NCBI GenBank assembly: GCA_041394725.1 | Contig: JAWKHR010000038.1 | Coordinates: 1 to 64,000 of the forward strand | Reading direction: 5' to 3' | DNA length: 64,000 bases | Source of the DNA: JAWKHR01 sp041394725 | Lineage (GTDB): Bacteria; Acidobacteriota; Vicinamibacteria; Vicinamibacterales; SCN-69-37 | Shown: one piece after another, positions 1 to 9,186 of the stretch | Layout of the letters: every line of letters begins with the position of its first letter | How positions within the stretch are numbered: position 1 is the stretch's first letter | Made by a program: the position numbers and the translations under genes | Notes under the pieces: model-generated | Database searches by the model: none | Told to the model about the DNA's origin: nothing | The model's input: only the letters and a program-made list of their open reading frames with translations

Positions 1-3000
1 AGGCGACGACGAGCGCCGCGGCCAGCGCGGCGCCGGCGCCGAGCCAGCCCAGCCACCGATCGCCGTTCGGCACGCCCGCCGCGAGCAGGCCCAGCAGCAC
101 GAGCGGCACCAGGCCGGCGGCCCGGCGACGCGACCACCCGGCGGTCATGCGGTCCACGCCGATCAGGACGGTCATCACGAGCGCGACGCGGGTCAGGTAT
201 CCGGTGATCGCGCCGAGCGCGACGGACGCGAACGGCACGACGGTGCCGAGCGGCGCGAGGTCGGGAAAGTGCGCCCAGGCCGGCGTGCGCAGCAGGCCCG
301 CGCCGACCGAGACGCCGCCCGCCATCAGCCCGACGGCCACCGCCGTCCGCGTCGCGGTCGCCGTGTCGAGGCGGCTCGTGCGCGCCAGGAGCACCGGCAG
401 GTAGCCGAGGATCAGGCCGACCAGCGAGGCGAGGATCACGAACCCGACGAGCCCGCCGCCGGCCAGGATCAGGACCTGGAAACGCAACGGCTGCGCGGTG
501 AGCAGCGAGGCCATCACGGTCGGCCAGCCGTTGATCGCGTTCGCGGCGGCGGTGACGAACATCAGCGCGGCGCCGGCCAGGAAGAGCACGGGCGCGTACC
601 GCCGCTTGGTCCACGACACGACGCCGAGGCCGGCGGCCACGACCAGCACGCTGCCGAAGACGAGCGTGATCGCGATCTGCACGACCGTGTTACGCGTCGC
701 GACCGCCCGGTCACGGCGCGTCCACTCCTCGGGCACGAAGATGAACCGGCCGGTCGAGACGACCTCGTCGCCGGCGATCGACACCTGGATCCGCGGCTCG
801 CCTTCCGGCAGCGGCGCGACGGTCGTGTCCACGAATGTGAAGGTCCAGTCGGTTCGCGCCGCCAGGCGCGACGGCCGCGCCGACACCTCGCGGACCTGGC
901 CGGCGTCCGCGTCGAGCCCGTAGTCACGGCGCAACGCGTCGTGCGCGATGGCGCGCGCGGCGTCCTCGTCGAGCGTCGCGCCGGCGCGCGCCTCCGGGAC
1001 GGTGTGCGCGATCCGCTGCACCTGACCGTCGGGCAGGACCATCACCTGCCATTCCTCGGCCCGCGCCGCCACGTCGCCCTCGAAGGTCGCGACGCGCACG
1101 CTCCACCGCGGCGTCGGCAGATAGCGGCCGACGAGCGCGTCGTGCCGCGCCGGGCCCGCGGTCTCCGCCACGAACGCATGAGGCCCGCCGCTGCCGTTGT
1201 CCGGGACCGGCATCACCTGCCACGCCGGCCCCAGCGTCACGCCGCGATCGGCCAGGGCGGTGCGCGCCGCCTGCGCCGCCACGGCGCGGGACGCCGGGAA
1301 CGGCGCGTCCGGACGACCGAGGATCATCCCGGCCACCACGGCCGCCACGCCGGCGAGCCCGGCGACGAGCCAGCCGCGCAGCACCAGCGCCGAGGGCGCC
1401 CACGCCGTGCGGATCTCCGCGCGCGGTTCGGCCGCCGGCGGGGGCGGCGGCGTCCAGGCCGCGTTCCGGTCCCGGTCGTCGAGCGTCGTCCAGCGGCCGA
1501 CCGTCGCGCGGCGCCAGAGCACGACCCAGAGCGGCACGAGCGTCGCGAGGACCAGCATCACCTGCTGCACCCAGATCCCCGGCGCGCGCGCCTGGAAGAT
1601 TGGCAGCGCGAACCAGACGACGTCGAAGGTGAAGTGCAGCACGATGCCGGGTACGAGCCCGAACGCGAGGTACAGGAGGCCGAAGCCGACCGACGGCAGC
1701 AGCAGCTCCACCGGGCGCGCGTAGGCCGGCAGGTTCGGATACGGCGCGTGCCCGGCGCCGAAGATCACCGCCTGCACCACGAAGCCGCCGGCAATCCACC
1801 AGCCGCGCCGGCCGAACCGCTCGCCGAGCAGCGCCGCGCCCGCGATCGGCACGGCGCGGAAGAGCGACTCCTCCCAGAACCCGGCCTGCAGCGAGTTGGC
1901 AATCGCGTCGAGCCACGGCACGTAGGTCGCGAGCGCGTCGGGCTGCAGCAGGGTCTCGGCCGGCGTCCACCAGCCGAGCACCCGCGTCGCGTAGATGTAG
2001 AGGCCTACCTCGTAGGCCATGAACACCGGCACCAGCAGGTAGCCGCTGACCGTGCGCCCGAGGATCGCGGTCGACGCACCGGGTCCCGGCCGCCACGCGC
2101 GCCACAACTGCGGGTGCGAACCGAAGGCCCGGCGCGACAGGCTCTCGGCGGCGACGAACGACAGCGTGAAGAACGCCGAGAAGCCGAGGATCGAGGCGAT
2201 GACGACCGCGACCTGCTGCGCGTAGAACGTGGAGAGCGGCAGCGCCGTGTCGTAGCTCATCCAGGCGAGCGGCCACGCGTTGACCTGCGCGAGCGCCTGC
2301 AGCGTCGCGATGCCGACGCCCCAGTAGATGGCCGGGCGCCAGACGACCCAGCGCATCCGGCCCAGGAAGAACAGCCCGACGCCGATGCCGCCGACGACGT
2401 AGACGAGGCCCAGGCCGACGACCGACCCGATGCCGATCGCGTCGTTCGCCGCGCGCATCTCCTGGTAGCGGCGCGTGAACGCCTCGGGAATCTGGACGAA
2501 GTGCGTGACCTCGGTCAGCCGGTCGCCCGACACCCGCAGCCGCACGCGGTAGCGGCCCTCCCCGAGCGTGGGCGACGGCCGCTCGTAGGTGAACGTGTGA
2601 TCGACCCGGCCGTTGGGCCGGGTGTCGGTGCCCTGCTCGACCGGCACGTACTCGTCGAGGCGGATGTCCCAGCGCGACGTCGCCCCCTCGACGGCAATGG
2701 CGCGCGCCGCCTCGGCGTCGAGCGCCGGGCCCGGCCGATCTTCCGGCACGCGCTCGACGAACCCGTACGGGCGGCCGCCCGGCGTGAACCGGATCAGCAC
2801 CTCGTTCGGCTCGGCCTCCTTGAACTGGCGGACCTGCCACGTGTACGCCGAGTAGAGCCCGTCGCGCAGCATCGCCGTGAACGCCGGCTTGCCGCCGCCC
2901 TCGAGCTCGACGAAGGTCTGCGTCTCGCTGTCGAGGCTGAACGACGCGGCCTGCCGCGCGCTCGACGGGCCGAGGCCGTCGCGCACCGCGATCGTGCGCG

Positions 3001-3139
3001 CCTCGGCGAGCGCGCCCTCGCGGTCCATCGAGAGATCGATCGCGACGAGCGAGAAGGCCTGCGGGAAGTAGCGCACCGCGAAGACGCCCGCGGCCAGCGA
3101 GAGGAGGACGAACGCGGCCCAGAAGGCCGGTCGCTTCAC
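1..3139 (-). CDS. CPBP-family intramembrane protease, internally duplicated, 3' end off window
   Basis: Partial gene, 1046 codons visible, entering from a GTG at 3139 that overlaps the TGA of the upstream kinase (GTGA), so the two are translationally coupled. The first half has an N-terminal membrane anchor, an ectodomain (about residues 30-215), then several membrane helices with the three CPBP (glutamic-type, formerly CAAX/Abi) signatures: WEESLFR (E423, E424, R427), FGAGH (H464) and LHFTFD (H502, D506). The second half repeats the plan: an ectodomain (about 600-805) ending in FVPEEWTRR, comparable to FVQIPEAFTRR near residue 215, followed by helices that align with the first set. At the place equivalent to EESLFR the second copy reads TGYLTR, so it looks inactive. 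CPBP proteins cleave or process peptides inside the membrane; the substrate here is unknown. Confidence 0.8.
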   Translation of the reverse strand, partial: MKRPAFWAAFVLLSLAAGVFAVRYFPQAFSLVAIDLSMDREGALAEARTIAVRDGLGPSSARQAASFSLDSETQTFVELEGGGKPAFTAMLRDGLYSAYTWQVRQFKEAEPNEVLIRFTPGGRPYGFVERVPEDRPGPALDAEAARAIAVEGATSRWDIRLDEYVPVEQGTDTRPNGRVDHTFTYERPSPTLGEGRYRVRLRVSGDRLTEVTHFVQIPEAFTRRYQEMRAANDAIGIGSVVGLGLVYVVGGIGVGLFFLGRMRWVVWRPAIYWGVGIATLQALAQVNAWPLAWMSYDTALPLSTFYAQQVAVVIASILGFSAFFTLSFVAAESLSRRAFGSHPQLWRAWRPGPGASTAILGRTVSGYLLVPVFMAYEVGLYIYATRVLGWWTPAETLLQPDALATYVPWLDAIANSLQAGFWEESLFRAVPIAGAALLGERFGRRGWWIAGGFVVQAVIFGAGHAPYPNLPAYARPVELLLPSVGFGLLYLAFGLVPGIVLHFTFDVVWFALPIFQARAPGIWVQQVMLVLATLVPLWVVLWRRATVGRWTTLDDRDRNAAWTPPPPPAAEPRAEIRTAWAPSALVLRGWLVAGLAGVAAVVAGMILGRPDAPFPASRAVAAQAARTALADRGVTLGPAWQVMPVPDNGSGGPHAFVAETAGPARHDALVGRYLPTPRWSVRVATFEGDVAARAEEWQVMVLPDGQVQRIAHTVPEARAGATLDEDAARAIAHDALRRDYGLDADAGQVREVSARPSRLAARTDWTFTFVDTTVAPLPEGEPRIQVSIAGDEVVSTGRFIFVPEEWTRRDRAVATRNTVVQIAITLVFGSVLVVAAGLGVVSWTKRRYAPVLFLAGAALMFVTAAANAINGWPTVMASLLTAQPLRFQVLILAGGGLVGFVILASLVGLILGYLPVLLARTSRLDTATATRTAVAVGLMAGGVSVGAGLLRTPAWAHFPDLAPLGTVVPFASVALGAITGYLTRVALVMTVLIGVDRMTAGWSRRRAAGLVPLVLLGLLAAGVPNGDRWLGWLGAGAALAAALVVA

Positions 3140-4107
3140 GACCGCGGCTCCCCGGCGGGCGGCGGGGCCGCCCGGCGCGCCCGATCGAGGTGGATCGTCA
3201 GGCCCCGCCCCGGTGGCATCGCGGGCGATCGCCCCGCGTACACCTCGTAGGCCGGCAGGAACCGGCGGACGTAGTCCTCGATGGCCTCGCGCGAGAGGCC
3301 GGGCAGCCCGCGCGCCTTCATCGCTTCCTCGGCCTCCACGCGCCACTCGAGCACGTAGCGCGGATCCAGCGCGCGCAGCACGAGAAACGCGTCGAGCTGG
3401 TCGATCCACCGGTGGTACGCGGCCAGCGCGGCGTTCGGCTCGCGCAGCCGCGCGTCCGGCAGGGCCGCGTCGGGGACCGGCGTGAACCCCAGCATCCACC
3501 CCTCGACGATGACGATGTCGAGGGGCGCGGTCACGCGACGCCACCGGTCGCGCGCCGCGCGATCGCCGCGACCGCCGTGCGCCGACTTGTCGTAGACCGG
3601 CACCTCGACCTCCGGCCCGCCGCCGTCACCCAGCCCGCGCAGCGCCCCCAGCACCGACGCGCCGAGTGCGACGTCGTGCGTGCCCGGGTACCCGCGATGC
3701 TCGAGATACGGATTGCCGGGATGCGCGCCGGCCAGCGCGACCTGCTCGGCGCGCGTGAGGTAGAAGTCGTCGATCGAGACGCCCGCGCCCCGCAACCCGA
3801 AGTCCGCGAACCGCTCGAGCAGGTGCGTGACCAGCGTCGTCTTGCCCGCGCCCTGCGGCGCCTGGATGCCGATGAGCACCGGACGCCGGCCCGACCGGCG
3901 CGCCTGGGCGACGCAGAAGAACAGCGCCGGCAGGTAGAGATGGTAGACGCGACGGTCGAGATCGGCCGCGCCGGCCAGCGCCGCCTCGAGCGCGGCGCCG
4001 GAGGCCGCCCACCGATCCCAGTCCACGGGTCCCAGCGCCTCGACGGCGCCGAACGCCGGCCCCGAAGTCGCCACCTGCCGAACGTCATCCCGGACCGGTC
4101 GGGTCAC
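3136..4107 (-). CDS. D-glycerate 3-kinase-like P-loop kinase
   Basis: 323 residues from a GTG start. Walker A GIQAPQGAGKTT lies at residues 80-91 and is followed by SIDDFYLT at 111-118, the arrangement of the plant/fungal D-glycerate 3-kinase (GLYK) branch of the phosphoribulokinase/uridine kinase superfamily. IVIVEGWMLGF serves as the Walker B-like strand, and RWIDQLDAFLVL is also typical of the family. The expected reaction is ATP-dependent phosphorylation of D-glycerate to 3-phosphoglycerate in the cytoplasm; a related sugar or nucleoside kinase role cannot be excluded. The stop overlaps the GTG of the CPBP protease, and the start lies 17 bp after the stop of a small membrane ORF, so this sits in a minus-strand operon. 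Confidence 0.78.
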   Translation of the reverse strand: MTRPVRDDVRQVATSGPAFGAVEALGPVDWDRWAASGAALEAALAGAADLDRRVYHLYLPALFFCVAQARRSGRRPVLIGIQAPQGAGKTTLVTHLLERFADFGLRGAGVSIDDFYLTRAEQVALAGAHPGNPYLEHRGYPGTHDVALGASVLGALRGLGDGGGPEVEVPVYDKSAHGGRGDRAARDRWRRVTAPLDIVIVEGWMLGFTPVPDAALPDARLREPNAALAAYHRWIDQLDAFLVLRALDPRYVLEWRVEAEEAMKARGLPGLSREAIEDYVRRFLPAYEVYAGRSPAMPPGRGLTIHLDRARRAAPPPAGEPRS

Positions 4108-4124
4108 GGGGGTATTGTAGGGGA

Positions 4125-4244
4125 CTACGAGCCCGCCCGGATGGCGAGGATCAGGGCCACGATCACCGCCCAGAGGATCACGGACTCGACGAGGATCTGC
4201 GCCCGCTTCGACGAGGCCAGATGGCGCCAGCGTCCGAACGGCAC
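4125..4244 (-). CDS. small single-pass membrane protein (39 aa)
   Basis: A 39-codon ORF from GTG at 4244, preceded by GGAGGAGG a few bases upstream and 11 bp after the stop of the aldolase gene. The protein has a basic, hydrophilic N-terminus (FGRWRHLASSKRAQ) and one hydrophobic helix (about residues 18-35) ending in RAGS. Position, ribosome binding site and membrane segment suggest a real small protein in the operon. No family is recognised and no function is proposed. It could also be the tail of a larger frame-broken product, because the aldolase just upstream is disrupted. Confidence 0.45.
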   Translation of the reverse strand: MPFGRWRHLASSKRAQILVESVILWAVIVALILAIRAGS

Positions 4245-4255
4245 GGCCTCCTCCG

Positions 4256-5281
4256 TCAGCGGCCGGCCGCCTTGCGTCCGACCTCGATGGCCCTGAAGCC
4301 GGCGTCGCCCCAGTTCATGACGAACACGCTGAACCCCTGCTGCATGCGCATCTCGATGTCGTTCGCATTGGCGGGATAGCCGCACGCCACCTTGAACTCC
4401 TTGCACGCGGCGAGCACCTGCTGGATGGCCTGCTCCCAGCCCGCCTCGTCGAACACGCGCTGCCCGTCCGGCGTCGTCGTCGTGAACACGCCGCGGAGGG
4501 TGCCCGCGCCGGGCCAGAGGACCCCGATGCCGGGCACGGCCGCGATCTCGCGCACGTGCGCCAGCCCTTCCTGTTTTCGACGATCGTCCAGTTGACGAGC
4601 TCACCGTCGGGATTGAGCGGCCAGAGATCCGCCTTGCGCTGCATTCTCGGCGGGCGACAGCCCCCACAACGCCGGCGCGTCCTCAAGGTCGTCGTCGGGG
4701 CGGGTGCCGCCGGCCGCCTTGAAGCGCATCGCCGCGAGGCCCTGCCGGACTTCCTCGGCGCTCTCGACGCCGACGAACATGATGCCGCTGACACCGGTGT
4801 CTTCGAACTGGCGGCGATGCTGTCGGCCGCCTGCCGGGGTCCGGCGCGATCTCCGGCGTCTTGATGACGAGCGGGTGGCTCAGGTGCGGGAACGGCGTCC
4901 GCTTCAGGATGCCGGCCTCGCGCATCGCGGCGGCGAACTTCGGTGAACGCGGCGTAGACTTCGCGCCGACTCGAGGCCGCCCTCCATGTTGCCGTTGAAG
5001 ATGAAGTCGGTGTCCGCATACCCCAGAGCCTGCTTCGCCAGATCCATCGGCGGGACGGGCGCGCGGTGCCGGAGGTGGCGGCCGGCGCGTCGGCGCCGCC
5101 AGCGTCCGCGCGATCAGCCACCCCGCCGCGGAGGCGCGGGCGCGCACAGGCCGAACACTGGCTCGCCCTGTTCGAGCAGCGTGATCATCGGGCTGGAGCC
5201 GCTGCCGTGGTGTCTGCCCCTGTGATCGACGGCGCCGAGCGCCAGGGCGCCGACCGCCGCCACCATCATCCGTGCACGCAT
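4256..5281 (-). pseudogene. exported HpcH/HpaI aldolase/citrate lyase family protein, frame-broken
   Basis: The start at 5281 has a good ribosome binding site (GGAGG, about 5 bp upstream) and a signal-like N-terminus (MRARMMVAAVGALALG), followed by PMITLLEQGEPVFGL, typical of HpcH/HpaI aldolases. Homologous sequence then jumps between all three frames: TDFIFNGNMEGG, then PHLSHPLVIKTPEIAP, then GIMFVGVESAEEVRQGLAA, then ADLWPLNPDGELVNWTIVE, then a clean last 99 residues from 4555 (IGVLWPGAGTLRGVF, ACGYPANANDIE). At least five frame changes occur between about 5130 and 4550. The family catalyses reversible retro-aldol cleavage of 2-keto-3-deoxy acids; an exported version is unusual. Whether this is a decayed gene or sequencing error is discussed under findings. 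Confidence 0.7.
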
Positions 5282-5364
5282 CTCGTCCTCCCTCCGGGTT
5301 CCTCGGGTCCGCCGATCATACGCGCATCCCGACCTCGTCGTGTCATCCGCACTACACTGGTCGG

Positions 5365-6001
5365 ATGGCCGGTCCCGACGCCCTGATCGCCCTCGTGCGC
5401 GAGGCCTTCGACGCGACGCCGCATCCGGGCGATGCCTTCCTCGTGGGCAGCCATGACGGTTCCGAGCCGGAGGAGACGATCGGTGCCGTTCCGCGCAGTG
5501 GCGCGGTGGCAGGACGTCCCGGCCGATGTGCTCGACGCGCAGTACTCGGCGCTTTCGTTCCTCTCGGACGGCGGCTTCCGGTTCTTCCTGCCGGCGTGGG
5601 TCGTGGCCGACCTCGAGGGCCGGCTGCGTACGGCGGACCCGGTTTTCCACCTGGCGGGCGGGTTCCACCGCATGGCCGTGGCGGTGCCGGTCGGCCGGAC
5701 GTCGGTCATCCGGCGGTCGGGCGGCGACGTGCTGCTGAACCCGCGCCGCCTCGGGGCGCTCACGTTCGAGGACCACGCGCGGTACCGGCTCGGGGTCTTC
5801 TGCCGCGAGGAAGCCCGGGCGATCCTGGCCTACCTGCGTCACCGGCGGGAGGCGGCGACCCTGAAGGTGGAGCGGGAGACCATCGACGCCGCGGTCGATC
5901 GGTTCTCGACGCCGCGGGCCGAGACCGCGCCTGCGCGCGACGCGCTCGACGCGCACCTGGCCGACGAGGCGGCCTTCCTGCAGGCCCTGCGCAACCGCTG
6001 A
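5365..6001 (+). CDS. DUF6714-like protein, one frameshift
   Basis: The N-terminus MAGPDALIALVREAF reads from ATG 5365 to about 5485, then the homologous sequence continues in the +1 frame (FRAVARWQDV, SALSFLSDGGFRFFLPAW) to the stop at 6001. The combined product is about 210 residues and resembles the DUF6714 family, which has an N-terminal helix, a Trp in the WQ motif and a LSFLS-GFR-FLPA core. No enzymatic role is known for this family. The shift lies in the 1.7-kb indel-rich patch, so the chromosome may carry an intact gene. If the frameshift is real, the longest single-frame product starts at 5432 with an unrelated N-terminus. Confidence 0.5.
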
Positions 6002-6006
6002 CGCGC

Positions 6007-7712
6007 ATGCGACCCCGACGGCCCTCCTCGCTCCGGCGCTGGCCGCGCTGCACACCTGGCCTCGTCGCGCGCGCCGTGGCGCGCGAGTCGCCTGACTACA
6101 ACGCGGATCGCCGAGCAGGCGGCCTGGACCGTGGCCTGGATCGCGCGGACGCCGCCGACCGACCCGCTCCACCTTGTTCGACGGCAACATCTTCGCGCCT
6201 CGAGCGGGGCACGCTCGCGCACTCGATCCGCTCATCGTGCCGAGCGTGCTGGCGGCGCCGGTGACGTGGCTCGGCGGATCCGCGGTGCTCGCGTTCAACG
6301 TCACGGTCCTGATGGGCCTGGTGCTCACGGCCTGGGCCGGCTGGCGCCTCGTGCTGGCGTGGACCGGGTCCCCGCCGGCGGCGCTCGTGGCCGGCGCGCT
6401 GACGATCTTCAACGCGCACGTGCTGAGCCGCCTGCCGCACGCCATGGCGGCGCATCTCTGGGGCGTGCCGTTGACGCTGCTCGCGGCCGACCGCCTGCTG
6501 GATCATCCGGGATCGCGCCGGACCGCGCTCGCGCTCATCCTGATCGTCGCGGCCACGGCCGCGACGTCCGTCTACTGGCTGGCGCTGGCGGGACTCGTGG
6601 TCGGCGCGGTGATGATCGCGGGCCTCGCGACGGGGCGCGCGCGGGGCGCGGTCGTGGCCGGCGGCGCGGCACTCGCGGGCGTCGCGCTCGCGCTGCCCGT
6701 GCTGCGGCCCTACCTGCGCCTGGCCGCCGCCGGCGGCACGCGGCCGCTCGAGATCGTGGCGCAGTTCGCCGCGACGCCGGCCGGCTACCTGACCGCCACC
6801 AGCCGCCTCCACGCCGGCTGGACCTCGATGTTCTTCCGTGACGAGGTCAACGTCTTCTTCGCCGGCGTCACCGCGATCGCCCTGGCCGCCGTGGGAATCG
6901 CCGCGGCCCTCCGCGCCCAGGGGATCCCCGCGGCGCGTCGCGCCCAGGGGATCGCCGCGGCGAGCGTGCCCGGGACCGCGCAGACGCCCGGCGCGTCCGA
7001 CGCCGGCATGCCGCACGCCTCCGGCGCCGTCACGCGCCGGCGCGCGCTCACGATCGTCGGCCTCGCGGCCGTCGGCGTCTTCCTCTCGTTCGGTCCGGCG
7101 ACGGCGCTCTACCGGTGGCTGTACACCTGGGTGCCGCCCCTCCACGGCCTGCGCGCCCCGGCGCGGTTCGGCTATCTCTACCTGCTCGCGGTCGCGGTCC
7201 TCGCCGGCTTCGGCGTGCGGCGCGTCGTCGCGGGCCGTGGGCCGTGGCGCGCCGGCGCCCTGACCGCCCTGGCGCTGGCCCTGGTCACCCTCGAAGTCAC
7301 GCAGGCGCCCATCCGCACCGAGCCGTTCGAGGGCATCCCGCCGATCTACGACGTGCTCGCACGGGACGCGGGACCGGTGCGCCTCGTCGAGCTGCCGTTC
7401 TTTCCGGCCGAGGCGGTCTTCGAGAACGGCGAGTACCAGCTCAACGCCACGCGGCACTGGCGGCCGATCATGAACGGCACGAGCGGCTTCACGCCGATGT
7501 CCTACCGGCGCCGTGCCGCGGTGTTCTGGTTCTTTCCGCGCGAGGGCACGATCGAGGCGATGCGCGCCGAGGGCGCGACCCACCTGATGATCCACTTCGA
7601 TCGCTTCACGCCCGCCGAGGGCGCCGAGATCCGCCGGGTCCTGCTCCACCGCACGGACCTCCGGCTGCTCGCGGCCGACGGCCGCGGTCACCAGCTGTAC
7701 GCGCTGCGCTGA
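6007..7712 (+). CDS. polytopic membrane protein, glycosyltransferase 39/mannosyltransferase-like; frameshifts near the 5' end
   Basis: From about 6240 to the stop this is one clean frame with around ten hydrophobic helices and a soluble C-terminus (VRLVELPFFPAEAVF, MNGTSGFTPMSYR), as in bacterial dolichyl-phosphate-mannose-type glycosyltransferases that act on lipid-linked sugars at the membrane. Family-like N-terminal segments appear in other frames: LAALHTWP at about 6040, AWTVAWIARTPPTDPLHL at about 6123-6176, then FDGNIFAP. Between 6204 and 6234 one extra base and one missing base compensate each other: ERGTLAHS is readable in the alternative frame. The single-frame ORF starting at 6174 is therefore N-terminally truncated. 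The substrate is unknown. Confidence 0.6.
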
Positions 7713-7745
7713 GGGGCGCCGGGACCGGCGCGCGACGACGGGGCC

Positions 7746-8231
7746 TCATCGGACGACGATGGGAATCGCGTTGGACCGCTGCCCGTCGGGGCTTCGCACG
7801 CTGAGGCGGTAGGTGCCGCGCCCATCGAGCACGACGTCGAGCGTGAACGACGCCGGGGTCAGATCCACGAGCGCGGCCGGGCCGTAGGTGCGAATGAACC
7901 GGCCCCACGGCGTGACGATCGTGGCTGTCTGACCTGGCCGGAATCCCGTTCCGGTCACGGCGACGGGTTGCGGCTCGGGTCCCGGGGCGAACGTCGTGCG
8001 GCGCGGAAAGGCCGTGAGCGCGGGCGGCGACGCGGGGTCGCGTGCCGGCGGGCCTGCGTCGCCGACCGTCGTCGCGACGGGTGCATCGGGTGTGTTGGGG
8101 GCATCGAGCCCGAGATCACCGCGCCGTGCATCCGCGCGAACGCCCGCAACGGCCACGGTGCTGATCGTCCACGCCGCGCCGAAGAGGGCCATCGCGACGG
8201 CCCCGGCAATCCAGTGACGGCCAGCCTCCAT
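7746..8231 (-). CDS. exported protein with an IPT/TIG-like immunoglobulin fold
   Basis: 161 residues. ATG 8231 is chosen because GGAGGAGG lies just upstream and the N-terminus carries a signal-like helix (residues 8-30). A Pro/Asp-rich linker (about 35-85) leads to a C-terminal beta domain with VAVTGTGFRPGQTATI and GTYRLSVRSPDGQRS, features of IPT/TIG-type surface domains that recur in cell-surface receptors. No catalytic motif is visible. It is transcribed away from the sigma-54-controlled barrel gene across a 300-bp intergenic region. Confidence 0.6.
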   Translation of the reverse strand: MEAGRHWIAGAVAMALFGAAWTISTVAVAGVRADARRGDLGLDAPNTPDAPVATTVGDAGPPARDPASPPALTAFPRRTTFAPGPEPQPVAVTGTGFRPGQTATIVTPWGRFIRTYGPAALVDLTPASFTLDVVLDGRGTYRLSVRSPDGQRSNAIPIVVR

Positions 8232-8396
8232 CGGGCACCTCCTCCACGCATGAGTGCAGGATGGAGGCCAGCCAATATCTCCCTGCCGCCTCGCGGCGTG
8301 CGCCGCGGACTGCGGTGCCGTGCGCCACCGCGCAGAAACCACCCGGTGAATGCCGCCTGCAGCCGACGGGCGTCGACCCGTCGCGGCCGGAGGGCG

Positions 8397-8412
8397 TGGC
8401 ACGTCGGTTGCA
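8397..8412 (+). promoter_or_regulatory. sigma-54 (RpoN) -24/-12 promoter
   Basis: TGGCACG (8397-8403), a four-base spacer TCGG, then TTGCA (8408-8412) is an exact match to the RpoN consensus TGGCACG-N4-TTGCW. It lies about 120 bp upstream of the barrel gene at 8532 and points towards it; the predicted transcript starts near 8424. It sits in the non-coding 8232-8531 gap, the only 300-bp gap in this part of the window. No upstream activator site could be identified by eye. Confidence 0.75.
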
Positions 8413-8531
8413 GCTCCGTGCCCCAAGACACGACGCGGCACCCTCCCAGGATCGGCCGCACACCGGACATGCGAGATGTTCACCGCGGCTCGACGCCGTC
8501 CGGGCGGAGCTGCGCCAACCGGGAGACCGAG

Positions 8532-9140
8532 ATGCGCACGACACGTACCGCACGCTACGCACGCTACGCAGGCCACGCACGCCGACTCGTCCTGTTCGGG
8601 ATCGTCGTGGCGGGGCTGGCCCTGGCCACCCCGCGTTCCGCCGCCGCACAGACGTTCTTCACGCCGTACGCCGGCGTCGCGGCCGGCGACGATGCCGTGG
8701 ACACGCCGTTCACCTTCGGCGCCAGCGTCATGTGGGTGGACACGGCGGGCCTGGAGATCGACGCGGCCTACACGCCGGACTTCTTCGGCGAGAGCACGGC
8801 GTTCACGCTCGTCGACTCGAGCAACGTCACCAGCCTGATGGCGAACCTGGTCATCGCGCCCGGCCGCGGGCCGCTCCGGCCGTACCTCGTCGCCGGCGGC
8901 GGCCTGCTCCGCGCGCGCGTGACGAGCGGCTCGGCCTTCTTCGATGATCTCAGCGCGAACAGCTTCGGCGTCGACGCCGGCGGCGGCCTCCTCATCCGGG
9001 CCGGGGACCACGTCGGTCTGCGGGGCGACGTCCGCTACCTCCGGTCCCTGCAGGATCAGGGCGACGAGGACGGCGCGACGATCGCCATCGGCCGGTTCGG
9101 CTTCTGGCGGGCCACGCTCGGCGTGACGTTCGGCTTCTGA
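8532..9140 (+). CDS. small outer-membrane beta-barrel protein
   Basis: 202 residues with a signal peptide (to about AAAQ at 40) and alternating beta-strand pattern typical of eight-stranded OmpA/OmpW-like barrels: TPYAGVAAGDD, PYLVAGGGLLRARV, GGLLIRAGDHVGLRGDVRYLRS, ending in an aromatic residue (TLGVTFGF), as needed for BAM recognition. ATG 8532 is taken because it begins the signal peptide. The N-terminal region contains a short DNA repeat coding for ARYARYAGHARR. Its promoter appears to be RpoN-dependent, which implies induction by an enhancer-binding protein rather than housekeeping expression. Confidence 0.75.
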   Translation: MRTTRTARYARYAGHARRLVLFGIVVAGLALATPRSAAAQTFFTPYAGVAAGDDAVDTPFTFGASVMWVDTAGLEIDAAYTPDFFGESTAFTLVDSSNVTSLMANLVIAPGRGPLRPYLVAGGGLLRARVTSGSAFFDDLSANSFGVDAGGGLLIRAGDHVGLRGDVRYLRSLQDQGDEDGATIAIGRFGFWRATLGVTFGF

Positions 9141-9186
9141 GCCGGCGCGCGGGGCCGTGGCCCCGGACGACGGGGCGGGCGACCGG

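Noticed and set aside
269..3250. Very long open frame on the plus strand (993 codons), and similar long frames at 9638-12328, 19859-21748 and 43843-46644
   Set aside because: They are Arg/His/Asp-rich antisense shadows created by high GC at third positions; the opposite strand carries recognisable proteins with intact motifs at the same places.
6910..6965. Tandem repeat of CGCCCAGGGGATC inside the membrane protein gene
   Set aside because: Two imperfect copies encoding a short Ala/Gln-rich loop between helices; ordinary coding microduplication.
8545..8582. Short ACGCTACGC repeats at the start of the barrel gene
   Set aside because: They encode the basic n-region of the signal peptide; no sign of a regulatory or mobile repeat.
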